Assembly: GCF_964204865.1 (NCBI RefSeq)
Contig: NC_135257.1
Coordinates: forward strand, 13,042,151-13,106,150
Length of the DNA: 64,000 bases
From: Styela clava
Lineage: Eukaryota > Chordata > Ascidiacea > Stolidobranchia > Styelidae
Direction of reading: 5' to 3'
Part shown: in pieces, positions 11,436 to 24,000 of the stretch
How the letters are laid out: each line of letters opens with the position of its first letter
Numbering within the stretch: the first letter of the stretch is position 1
Made by a program: the position numbers and the translations under genes
The notes under the pieces: model-generated
What the model was told of the DNA's origin: nothing
The model's input: only the letters and a program-made list of their open reading frames with translations
The model's database searches: none

Positions 11436-12075
11436 ATGCAAACACGCTGATGCTACAATACATCTAAAACTTGTCTATTGAAAATCACCGAAAATGAAGT
11501 TATGTTACACTAATTTGTGAAAACTTTATGCCAAATTTATATTCGAGACTTTCAAATACACAAGTGAGACGCATGGATGGAGTATATGAAATTCTGCTAA
11601 GTAGTATTTTGTAAAAAATCGTATTCCCATTAAGAAAACCAGATAAAAACAAGTATATACCTAGAAAAAAAATAAGCTCGTAATTTGGATTCAACTATCG
11701 TTCCACTTCTAAAGCCGCCAAGAAAGAAATTGCTATCTATGATATCCTCTATTAAATTTTATTTATTTGTATTTTGTATTACCGTTGATTGACTCTCATT
11801 TTTCGTTTTGATATTATATTAAGCAGGAATATTTTAATATTCTTTCCGTGCTTGACCAAATTTTGCATTTCAGTAAACCAATTTCGTACTTTGCTATTAT
11901 AATTTACTGTTGAATGTGATTATTTTAGCTAAAAGTATAATATATATAATAGGAGTAGGAGATATTAGGAGAAATTCACATAACGAAATCGCTCGAAGAC
12001 CAATCACTCCAATAACGTTTTTAAAAAGTTCAAGCTTGCAGATTAAAACGGAAGTATTGGAGCTTAATTTTCGAA
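11436..12075. other. Spacer between the two 7TM genes
   Basis: AT-rich 640-base spacer. No open frame of interest, no clear repeat. It must hold the 3' end of the first gene and any promoter of the second, but no element is convincing. Confidence 0.5.
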
Positions 12076-13149
12076 ATGGATGTTTTTGTCGGAGACGAAT
12101 TCAGGTGGATAAACAAAACAAAAATACCATGCACAACGGAAAATACTGATTTGCTGATCTACAGATGGCAAGTTGAATATCTTACATTACGCATTCTGCG
12201 GTCGATATTGACTTTGTTATCTGCATTCCTTTTTGTTTCTCAAGCAACTTATTGTGTATTACAAACTAGAAAAGATGTTAGAAATACAAGGCGAAGTCGA
12301 CAGCAAGAAGTGGGTGGACGTCTCAAGCTTATGATTAATGTTCTGATGTCAACTTCATGTCTACTAATTGCCATCAGAGGCGGAGTATCAATTCAATCGC
12401 CATTGCAGACAGACTGGGAGTGCGATGCATCATCAAAGGCCATCCTCGTTTTGTCTACATTTGCGCTCTTATTTATTTACGTCGTTTTGTGGCTAAGACA
12501 ACTTTCCTTTTACGCCAATCCATCGCTAATTTATCTCTCTTCGCGTGCAACACGTTTAACAAGTAGATGTTTCATATTTTGTTTAATGACAAGTTGTGCT
12601 GCTGCAATTACAGTCAGTTTCACAAAGCATCCGTACACAAGAGGACCGAATGGTTGTGTTTCAACACCTCCGCTGGCACCATATGAGTATGGCTTAATGA
12701 TCATTACTACTTTACTTTACCAAGGCAGTCTGGTTGGATTATTCATTTATCCATTAGTGAAGCATACAAGGAGTTCAAGCGGAAGGCGAATTCGGAGTCT
12801 GATAAAACGCGTTGCCGCGGCTTCTGCTACTTGTATTGGGACTGATTTGTTTTGTACTATTTTTTCTTTTATGTTACCTAGATTAGAAATTGAATTATTC
12901 TTTTTTCTATATTTTCTTAATCTAATATTTAACATGCTCTGTGTTATATGCTCGTTTGTTGACTGGCAAACAAGATTGTTTCCGTTTTCAATCTTTTGCG
13001 AAAGATCCGCTGTGACACAAAGGGTCGAAATCTCCGTCATTTATATACCTAGTAGGCACCATGGTGAATCGAGCAACCCATCCGACAACTCACCTCAGCG
13101 CATGGATTTCAAGATTGAGTGCGACTCGGAAAAGCGGAGCCCAAGCTGA
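12076..13149 (+). CDS. Orphan seven-transmembrane receptor-like protein, copy B
   Basis: A single-exon 357-residue protein, the tandem paralogue of the gene 640 bases upstream. The two align through all seven helices; the block around helix 5 is nearly identical (PPLAPYEYGLMIITTLLYQG here, PPLYPYEYGLVVLTTVLYQG there), as are LWLRQLSFYANPSL after helix 3 and IELFFFLYFLNL in helix 7. Loop cysteines are kept (DWECDA; NGCVSTPP). The cytoplasmic tail is longer and ends in a hydrophilic, Ser/Pro-rich stretch. The start Met is an early one in the open frame and sits in the same place as in copy A. AATAAA lies about 140 bases after the stop. Function unknown. Confidence 0.85.
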   Translation: MDVFVGDEFRWINKTKIPCTTENTDLLIYRWQVEYLTLRILRSILTLLSAFLFVSQATYCVLQTRKDVRNTRRSRQQEVGGRLKLMINVLMSTSCLLIAIRGGVSIQSPLQTDWECDASSKAILVLSTFALLFIYVVLWLRQLSFYANPSLIYLSSRATRLTSRCFIFCLMTSCAAAITVSFTKHPYTRGPNGCVSTPPLAPYEYGLMIITTLLYQGSLVGLFIYPLVKHTRSSSGRRIRSLIKRVAAASATCIGTDLFCTIFSFMLPRLEIELFFFLYFLNLIFNMLCVICSFVDWQTRLFPFSIFCERSAVTQRVEISVIYIPSRHHGESSNPSDNSPQRMDFKIECDSEKRSPS

Positions 13150-13429
13150 ACTATATTTTGTAACAGTTGTCTATAGTTGTATATAATCTTCCGGGGCATA
13201 CGGAAATTATCATCATGGCATGGTTAAACTATGATTTATGGCATTCACATTATCTTTTGCTCAGAGTATTATTTATATTGTCTGAAATAAATAAATATAC
13301 CAACAAGCTATTTCGTAATCATTGATTGGGATTGATTTTGAGGGAAGCCAGGCCTACAGAAGGACAGATAATTTTTATCAAGATTTAATTCCATTCTTCC
13401 ATATGGTCGCCCTATGGATAATCCATCTT

Positions 13430-13610
13430 ATCGACTTTCCTCTCCAACGTCGAGTCGAGTTGACATCTCATTCATCGGACCTGGATCCCTTCAGATTTTT
13501 ATATGTGTGGTATTTCAAGGACAATGTTTATGAAAACAATCCTCAAACAATTGGTGAATTAAAGTCTGCAATTGCAGCAACAATCAGAGAAATCCCCATA
13601 GGTAGGGGTC
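13430..13610 (+). pseudogene. Mariner-like transposase C-terminal remnant
   Basis: Part of an open frame reads SDLDPFRFLYVWYFKDNVYE then NNPQTIGELKSAI and IREIP. This is the familiar end of mariner/Tc1-type transposases (the DLxPxDFxxWxxLKxxVY and NPxTIxELKxxI pattern). No catalytic domain or inverted repeats were found nearby, so it is a fragment. Confidence 0.7.
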
Positions 13611-13785
13611 TGTTTTCTAAAAAAAGGACACAAGTACTTGTTTCAAATCAATTTTTTTCTGTATTTTTCTTTTGAAATACCCCTTGCAACGCCGTGAAAC
13701 TACGTCAAAACGTTGCGTTCTGGCAGCTACACACGCTGCCGAAATAATAATTTTAAAAATGTGAGTAAAAATTCTTGCTTTGACT

Positions 13786-13968
13786 TTCACCGGCCGATAA
13801 GACGACTTAATCATATCATTAACAATAGTGAACCATGGCCTCTTGTCCAGTTACCAGTCCATATCAGGTATGGGACTAGTTCGCCAGTTATTTGTTTTTC
13901 AGGTGCGTTGATTTGATGATACAAGAGGCCGTAACCGACCAGCGCTTACGTGAACCCTCCGCGACTCC
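13786..13968 (-). mobile_element. SINE fragment
   Basis: Reverse copy of the main SINE family lacking the tRNA head: GATAAGACGACTTAATCATAT, then GAACCATGGCCTCTTG, then GAGGCCGTAACCGACCAGCG. It breaks off after CGTGAACCCTCC. Confidence 0.75.
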
Positions 13969-15033
13969 AGAAAATCTAGACAAGCGGCCAACATAGGCAG
14001 GGGCCAGGGCTGGGGAGCTGTGATTTTTTGGGAGAGCCGGTGTTGGAACTAAGCTTACCATATTGGATGTAGATACCAGAAATTTAAGTGGCCAGCTATT
14101 ATGCTTCTTGCGGTACCTAAATTTACAGCATCTCAAGGCGAATCCTTTGTTTATATACATACTTTTAGAAATTGGAAATTGTCCCACTTGTGTCGATCCA
14201 TAGTGCAATACAGAGCCTGTGCTGAAATGATAAGCAATAATCAAATCCACTCATATAATGAATATATGTATTTTTTGTACTAAAATATATTAAAATGTGT
14301 AAAAATAGCATAATACAAGTTATATGAAAATGTTGGGTAAAGCCCAAAATAATACACCTCTTCAAACCTATGTTAAACAAATACAATATATATCACGCTA
14401 TCGAGAGGCCACGCTCAAAACACAGGAATGGTGCCAACAGTCGCATCATACTATACAGAAATAGCAGCTAAAACACAAATACGACATAATATACCCAAAC
14501 AAATATATGACCTATGGTAAAACTATACAAATATACAAGATAGAGAATTTTGTGCCAATGGATGTAATATTTTTATCAGCAGTCAAATTTCAAACGAGGA
14601 TAGTGAGCAAAATATGTGTAACATCGGCCCATACAAAAAGAGTGAAGAAATCATATAAATACATAACATTTTGTATGTCAAAGACCCTTTATTCAGTAAA
14701 AGATATATCGTTTACAAAATGCCAGCAACAAAATAAAATGTGGGACTGTACCATGGATCACACAATAAGATTGGCACATGTTGAAAATGCAGTGCAAAAC
14801 ACAGTGGATATATAACAACTAAATACATAGTAATCTGATTATGGAAGACAATATTTAATTGCCTGGTAACTTTCATCTAATATATAGATTTGATTCTTGA
14901 AACTCTTGTAAGATCTTGAAAATCTGCTGTTAAAAACCAAACAACCAACATTGCCGTAATTCAGAAACCTAATAATTGGCAACCAATGGTAACATACGCA
15001 TTTGACCACGTTTGAATTACCATGAGCACTATT
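13969..15033. other. Intergenic, repeat-derived, with 3' flank of AHI1
   Basis: No gene seen. The block at 14440-14525 (TACAGAAATAGCAGCTAAAA, then ATATGACCTATGGTAA) recurs at 17440-17510 inside an AHI1 intron, so it is a dispersed repeat. On the minus strand an AATAAA (plus-strand TTTATT near 14688) lies about 340 bases past the AHI1 stop and could serve as its polyadenylation signal. Confidence 0.5.
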
Positions 15034-18000
15034 TTAGTGAGGCATATCGAATGCAGGGTTGACTGATCCTGAATATGAAGCTTTTCCACTCTTGGAACTA
15101 CTCAAGGTGACCATCGGTATTGTGTCTTCCTTGGGAGGTTTTCCTATTTTGGGTAGAGCTCTCGCTTTTCTGACAACAGAACCAGCAGGTGGGGGAGAAG
15201 TTAAGGGGTCTTCGTCATTTTCAACTGGATTCCGGGGCTTTTTCACAGCAGTACTATGAATTGGAGGTCTGAATCCACTTGGGGTATCTAGAGGTTTGGA
15301 TTTTGGAGTAGAGAGACCTGGACCACTAAGCACAGATTGCGAAAATGCAGATTCACTGTTGTTTTTGTTCATTAATGCTTGGACGGATTTTAGTATGCCA
15401 AAAGTTGAGCGAATAGATGTTTCTGGTTTTGCATCAGGAATTTCATTAGGTTTCGGCTTTGGTGTTGCTTTTATATCAGAATTTTCATTTAAACTTGTTT
15501 CTTCATAATTAGGTTTCGGCTTTGGTGTTGCAGTTTTCGGCTTCGTTGATGATTTTGCACTTGTTTTAGGTTTTTTAGATTGCCGTGGGGTAACAGAAGG
15601 AGAAGGCATTTTTGAAGTACTAGGAGATTCTGGAGATTCAGATTTTTGGATAGCTGATTGAATCGAGTCAAGTAATTTCTGTTTTGCTTTGGAATTTTTG
15701 GATTTCTTGTCATCAGCAAAGGACACTTCTTTTATGTTTACATGTTCAGAAGAAGGATCTCGATCCGCAACTCTATCCCTATAATTTGAATCATGATGAA
15801 AATATTATAATCAGAAACATAAAAAGATCATCATTGAAATAAAAATTCAGAAGTATTTCCAGTACAAATACATTACCTTGGAGAATTCTTTTGCAAAATA
15901 GACTTTGGAAAAGTCTGTTCAGGAGTTTTAGCATTCTTATCAAGTACTGTCATTGGACTTGGCGTATTTCTACTTTTTTCTAGAGTATCCCTCAGTTTTG
16001 CTTCTCTTCTTCTCTGCCTTGAACTTATATAAAAAAAAAACAGTATAAAAAATGAACGAGAATATCGGTCAGAGACCGAAGACTTATCGATCGGAAGTTA
16101 GGGGATCCCCCAAAACAGCGCTCTTACTCCATAGTGACACCTTGTGTCCCATCACTAATTAATTAATAACTCGCTAATTATACGACATAATTCGCCCAAA
16201 ATCAATAGGCTTCTGGTCCGAGATGAGATGAATGCACATGCAAAATCTGGAGCAGATTCAATCTCGCTTTCGTGAGATATTGCGTGCGTCTAACAGACAA
16301 ACAAACAGACATACAAATACCTATCAACATACTTACCGATTAAAATCGATAAGTAATTACAGGATTGATAATAGAATAATTTGAAACAAAAAATAGAGAG
16401 GATCAGAGAGAAAATTAGAAATAGAGGGAAAAATAACTAGACAAAGATCCTAATTCTATAGAATATAATTTTATATTATTTAAGATTTCAGCAATGGCAA
16501 TAGTTAAACATGCCGGTAACAGGTATTTCATAGTACATGAACAGTTCATATGTAATATCTGAGTAACTAGCCACATCCTTGATTCGGCTTGATGAATCAC
16601 GTTCCATCCAATAAAAAAGAATTCACAGAAACAGGAATTCGGTTATTGAGAATGAATAATAATAAGCATATTTTATATAATATAAATCTCAGATTTCATT
16701 TCAATTAAATGTTTCCACCATACATTCAGTGGTGGGATTCAGCCGGTTCGCACCGGTTCTATAGAACCATCGCACAGAATTTTATGAAATCAGCGAACCG
16801 GTTAGCATTACTGATTACTGTCAATGACTTTTTGTAACAGAACCGGATGAAAATTATGACTTTTGTTATGGAACCGGCTGAAAAAAAATTGAATCCCACC
16901 ACTGCATACATCATGATACCTAATTTATCAGAAAATAAAATAGAAACAGAATGTAAAAACTTATTCAAATTTTGGCCTCATTGGCATATCCGACATGATA
17001 ATATGATAAAATTTGTTCCTTACCTAATACTTGCATTACTCATTCTCTCGTCGTCACCTTCTGATTCACTTTGAGAATAAAAGTTAAGTCTTCCTCCAGG
17101 CATTTTCAAAGCATAAACCTGTTAATTGAATTAATTTCACTTGTAAAATATCACCTTCAACAATAAACAAAACAATATGATTTTCTGGAAAAGGGAGGAT
17201 TCAGTCAGGTATATAAGCCTTCAGCATATCATATCATTCAAGAAAAATTACAAAATCAACTCTGGTCATTTGATACATTCTTCTCATGTATCTACAGAAA
17301 TTTAAACACGGTTATCTGTAATTTTGGTTAAAAATGGCACTCCAGAAGTGTGTGTACTAATATGGAGCTTTACATCAAGTTGTGTAAAAGGACCGAAACC
17401 TTATGTCATATATCATGAAATCCAACAGCCACATCATACCATACAGAAATAGCAGCTAAAACACAAATATGACATATAATATACACAAACAAAAATATGA
17501 CCTATGGTAATACTATACATACACAGACAGTCTCGAACTTATAATAGAACTAAAATAAGGAAAATCGGAATAAAATTATGGCCTAACCCTTATCTGGTAC
17601 ACACACTATGGGATTGTCCATTATTGTGAAAAGAAGCTATGTGACAAAGAAATTCTCAATGCTTTTTCCATACTCGATGATCTTATTTTTAGCATGACTG
17701 ATGAACATAAAAAATTTGAAGTCAGACCTTCTTTTCTTTAGGTATTTCGGGTACTCCGAAAACTGATGTTTCTGCGTCAGATTGTTTGATTTCAGCTGTA
17801 GAAACTGTAATAGGAATTGGTTTGTAAGAAAAGATTGGTTGAATGCGGTAAGTGAAAATGTTTGGATGTTTTATACAGTGTTCTTCACCTTCACTCCAAA
17901 TAAGGTACTTTACATAAAGCCATTCAGCTACTATGTTTTCGGGAAGAAAACGCTCAAGAGGCTCATTAGTGTGGCACAATGCATTAGCAATACGCTCGCC

Positions 18001-21000
18001 ACCTCTGATTACCTGACGTGAGTTCGCAGGTTAAAATCTTGTGGGGGTAATTATGTGCGAGAGGATTGCTGGACTCCTCGCCCCCGTAGGGTGGTTTACA
18101 TAGGTTTAACCGCTGGTTGGCTACGGTTTTCCCCACCATCAAGTCCATGGATCTGAAACAAATAACTGGTTAATTAATCTCATACTCGACATGGAATGGT
18201 ACCGAATGAGCGGTTGTGGTTCGCCATATGATTAAACGTAATATGTAAATCCTATACCTAAAATATAGCCTACTTAATTTTTACATCCTAGGTGAAGCGG
18301 AGGGCATAGGTTTTGTACCCAAATCTGTACCATTCATATTCAACACATTCTATAATGATTTAGAAATAGTAAAGAGTTCATAATACGGAATATTTGTTAA
18401 AAATTGACTGATAAAAGCACACAATATAATCTACCTTGTTCTTCAACATAATTGCTAGGAAAATATCCTTGTTTTCCGTCATCTTTTTCACCAAACCACC
18501 AGTTAGCACTATCTTTATATAAAACTCGAATAACATCGCCTCGTACGACTGTCAATTCGTCAGAACGATTAGCTTGGTAATCAAATAAGACCACAACCTG
18601 GATGGAATAGAAGGATATTGAAATTGGTGACCGTACATTTGAACCCACGTACATTTGAACCCATGCGTATATCCACGGGTTCAATCTATATGCGGGTGCT
18701 AAAACCCATGGGTTAGGGTTAGTATGGGTTTAACTATCCGTGAACCCCAAAAAAATCCATAGGTGCAATAGCATACAGGTGCAATTGTCATGGGTTCAAA
18801 TGTACGTGGGTTCAAATGTAATGGAACCATTGAAATTATATATTATTATTTGCACGCTTGATCAATGACTTGGGTTTACAACCTCAGATGGCCATGTGCA
18901 ATAAGATTGCCGAACACTTTTGAAGAGATGTTTTTAGTGCCTTCGCTCTGAATAAGGCTATAAACAGGAATACATAGATAAAAAGGAAACAAGTATCGTT
19001 TTCAAAAGACTGAATTTTTCAAATTTGGCATTGTCCATCTAGATGAAGTGACATACATGAGGTTTAAACAGAATATCCTTAATCAGTGGCACAAAGATAG
19101 TTGAATAATCATGCTAACCACTAAACCATCCTCTCTTGTGACAAGGTAGGATTAATAACCAGTCTATTATGGTGTCATTGACCAATCAAGACCATGCATC
19201 TGGATTGGTCAATTCCTAAAACAGAACTAGACAGATGGCAAAACAAGATGGCAATGAACTTATGATACTATATGATAAATTATTGTACTGCTTTTCAGCA
19301 AAATGAATAGTAATCCTATTTTATATTATAGGGGTGGATGTCATATTTACTAATGCAGATAAACTTACCTAACATACATTTTTGCTCCGAAAAAAAGTTA
19401 ACATAACAACCTTTTTTCATGCAGTTTATAGAGTTGTACACAAACGATACTCTGTTATTGCATATTATAACTTACCACAGATTGAGGTTTAGCTCCAGAT
19501 GTTGAAGTTATGTTGAGTTTTTGTTTTCCATCCTTGCCCATTGAAAATGAAACGTCAGGTGGAATACCTACAGGTTGCATCCGATATGGACTTCCACCAA
19601 CTAAAAATAAAATTTAGAAGCATTAAAATAATTGTTCAATTTTGAAAAAATGAGATAATAAAATATTATTATCTAAATTCTGTTAAAGCATAGACTATAC
19701 CAGAGTAGTAGTTATGCACAATAATGTGCTGCATTATTGAACCAATAAGGATCACCCACTAGTTTAACAGAAATCTGAATCTATACATATGCATAGTATA
19801 CTCTATTTCTCAATTCTAGGTGGATAAGATAGGATAGCCATATTTATCCTGGAAAGTTGATAATATAGCATAATCATATGGGAAAACATGGCTTCTCGTC
19901 TAGTTACCAGTCCATGTCTGTTATAGGAATAGTTACCGAGTTATTTGTTTGGACTTGATGGTGGAGGAAGACTAAACCAAACAATCTACATGGGCAGGGA
20001 GTACAGCAATCCTCTCGCGCATAATTATCCCACACAGAATTCCAAAGAGGCGAGTGTATTCCTAACGCTAAGAACAATGGGCCAATTGCTGAACAGTTGT
20101 TGATGTGGTATGAGATTGCGCAGAAAATTATTTTGTATGAACCAGGTTTCAATCCCCAGAGATCTCTAACTGGCTAACTAACATGGCTAGCCTGTACTAC
20201 GACAGAGGTCGGCCAAATGTATTGCTTATTCATTTAATTAAATATATCGTATTCTACGGACCATAAGGCACACTGGTATGAGATTGCGCAGAAAATTGTT
20301 TTGTATGAACCAGGTTTCAATCCCCAGAGATCTCTAACTGGCTAACTAACATGGCTAGCCTGTACTACGACAGAGGTCGGCCAAATGTATCGCTTATTCA
20401 TTTAATTAAATATATCGTATTCTACGGACCATAAGGCGCACTGTCAATGAATTGCTCAGATTGGGTTTTTATTCAAACATGAAACCAAATTGAAAAATGC
20501 ACGATTTTTGAGAAGTTGGAAGCAGCGGTTTGTTTGAGAAAAAATAGTACTGGTACTGGTTCTGCTTTTAAGTGTAGGCAGTAAATCACTACCTGATCCA
20601 TACATTAGTTAATTCGACTTATAAGGCACACGATCAAATTTTAAGAAAAAAATAGGATTTAAAGTGCGCCATAAATGATCCCTTATATACGGTAGTCCAA
20701 ATATTTTTCTGTCTAAACAGTTCTCATGAATATCATCCGAATGCAAGAGAATTATTGGCCAAGCTTTATATCAAAATACCAAATACAAAGTTATTTTACC
20801 AGGTGATACACCAGGCTTCCACATCCCTGATTGGTCTTGCCTACCAGTTCTTGCATACTGTTGTGCCATTGCTCGTACTTCTGGACTTGCGTGTGGTGAC
20901 ATGTAAGATGGTGCAAGCAGACTTCCAGCCTTGAAATAAAAAAATATTTACATTAGGCAGTGAAGACAATCATGAGCAATAAAAGTTAATTTAAAGAATA

Positions 21001-24000
21001 GAAAATTATTTATAGGACAAAGTTGACATTGTAAACTTTGGCAAGCCTGCCTTCTTTAGTTTTAGCTGCAAAATGTGAACTCTGATTCTCGACATTGTAA
21101 ATTTTCAAATCAGTTAGCGAAATTGAAAAAGAAACTCTAAGAAATTTGACGTTCTTGAAATGCTATGAGTCATACATAACACATTTTCAATATATGCAAT
21201 GTTGCAAAGTGCGATTTTGACTGCAATTAGTAAAGTAAGAAAATCTGATCAATTCTGTTCAATTCAAAATAAAAAAACTAATCTGACAATCCTTTTTCTA
21301 ACCAGGATTAACATATTGTTATTGTAAGTGGCAAGTGGTTAATCATATTTAGAATCAATAACTTTTATTGATTTTCATTCCTGATATTAATTTGTCATTG
21401 CATTTTAATATATATACTTACAAGTTTGATACATTTCACAATCGCAATCGTGTTAATCTCTTTCTTAAAGTATTATGTTTAAAGATATTTACGAACTCTA
21501 GAAACAGTATGTTGCATTGACAATAGCTAAGTATCTTTCATGAAGGTAGGTAAAATGCGCTCATTTTGTTGACTACTGAAAGAGCATCAATTCAAGAAAT
21601 ATGAGAAATATCCAAAACTAGAATTTATCTGTAATTTTACCCTTGATCTCAGTCTTGATCGCTTTAATTAAAAAATGAGATTACCGCTCTTGTAAGAAAA
21701 ATGTTACTAGCAATGCACATTGAATATAAAATGGACAAATATCAATAAGATGGCCAAATACTAACGCAAGCCACAGTCTCTCATATAATTACCAGTCCAA
21801 TATTAGGTATAAAATTAGGTAACCAATTTTTATGGAATTGGATACTAGAGGAAGTCAAAACGGCAACTCTGTAGTCACAAAGAAAACACCTATGCCCTTA
21901 CATAATATTCTTAGCAAGATTTGAACCATGACAAAATTGGCAACAATCACAAAAAATTGGCTTCTCAATACAGAGGGTTACCAGACTGGGGTACATTTTG
22001 ACTTTTCTAGCAACTCTGTAGAAAGTCACATTTCCACCTCAGTAGAAACTTTAAATTCAACTACAGTAACTACAGAGTCTACATTTCGCAGTTCACATGA
22101 CTTATTTTATCCAATCACAGCATGTGAGTCAATTTTGAAGATACACAAGCGATCTAGAAATCGGTTGAAGGTTACCTATCAACATTGGGTCTGGGAAACC
22201 CTGTTCTAAAAATACTTACAGCAGTTGAATCAAAAGTTGATCCCCAAGTTGACATTAAAGGTCCAGGACTTGTGGTTGGTCTTCCAAATGGGGATGTAGA
22301 ACGTGGTGATTTCCTTGGTGTGATTACTTGAGCATCCTGGCCTCTGGGAATGGGTGGCAAAAGATGAGAACCTACTGGCATTGTATCTGTCTGTAATAAA
22401 CAAAAATCAAATTTATTCACCGAATTTTCAAATCGTAACAATTATTTTCCAATTAAAGGATGTTTTACCTAAAATTAAAAAAATTCATCTTTATAAATAT
22501 GTCTTTGTTATGATTGCAAAGGTTTTTTCAAAACGGATATCAAAACAAAAAAAGTAGATAAATTGGTGTGCTTTTGGGCAATGCTTATTTTGTAAAATAC
22601 ACTTTTTGCGTGGCATTTAATAGAACATAATACCTGAATAAGAACTTTTGAACTAAAAAAGGTAAAACTGTGTCTGTAATTAAGTGGTGTGACTTCAGAT
22701 TTCTACGTAAATAATAAAATACCATAAAAGAAAAAGAATAATAATGAGTTAGTAAATGAAAATTCATTATCATAAAATTTATATATAATGAAACTAACAA
22801 AAAAATAATTTAGCTTTTTCACTAATGAAACAGATAACTATATTTAAAAGAAGTTTATTAATTAAAAAGCATTCATGAAATTTGAAAAAAATGATGATTT
22901 GCAAAAGTTATGATTTCTACAGTGAATATAATAATTGTAAGCTATAATTATGATGATGTGGAATATTTGATTTGAAATCTCATGCATATTACAGATGAAG
23001 ACTGGTGAAGCCTACTACAACTGATACTTGGGAGTAAAAACGTGCAATATTTTTCATTATTATGGATTGGATAAGTGAACACTATATACATATTCTTTGG
23101 AAAATCCTGGGCTTCTCCTACTACCCCTTGATCTGCCGCTTGAAATTTGAAAGTTTGGCTTAATCATCAATTTTCGACTTTATCAAAGTTGATAAACACA
23201 TCCCTGAGCTGACCCAAACACAAAATTAAATACTAAATCGAGTATTGAGTCCTGTTACTTGCACACCCATACAATATTTGTTGCTGATTAGATATTTTAT
23301 ATATATGCCCCTTTTATATGATTTGATGTACCATCAGGCAGGATGTAAGACAACCATCGAATGGGTCTCTCGATTTTAAGCTAATAATCTATTTACTAAA
23401 AAATCAGGAAACTACTTGTACATTGAATACAAGACAAATTATTTCAAAGTAAAAGAAAGCATGCATGAATTACTGCGATATGATGTAAATCTATACTTAT
23501 ATCAAACCTGATCAGTGGTTGAAAATAATTCATTATGTATGTAATTGGGATGATCTTGCACATCTTCATACTGTTTGTTCTTTGAAATATTTGATAATAT
23601 GATGAAAAACTTTTTGGTCATTTACAACAAAAATTCCAGTGACGTACCACGAAAAGTTTTATATATCTTACTATATGAATAATAACTTAAACAAAACTTT
23701 CAAATGAAATACGAATTGATGAGGAAAATCGTAAAAAAATTAAAATTTATATAATATCTGTAATTGTGATCAATTTAGTAAATGGATAATGAATTTCATG
23801 ATTAGGTTCAATATCAGACAACACACATATAGAATTCCTAATTGCTCTAATATGATGATACCCTAAAAACACAACAAATTGTATTTATTTTTTGATATTG
23901 CACTTTTGCTCTGAACAAGGCCCTGTATGACGGCGATATCTAACGATATGTAAAGGGCTATTATTTTGTGAAAGACCAAAGTCTAGTTGAATGACTTGAA

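Noticed and set aside
13322..13675. Intact 117-residue gene
   Set aside because: Only the middle matches a mariner-like transposase end; the rest is unrelated, so it is a remnant.
14507..14815. 102-codon open frame
   Set aside because: Overlaps a dispersed repeat also found at 17440-17510 and shows no domain or conserved composition.
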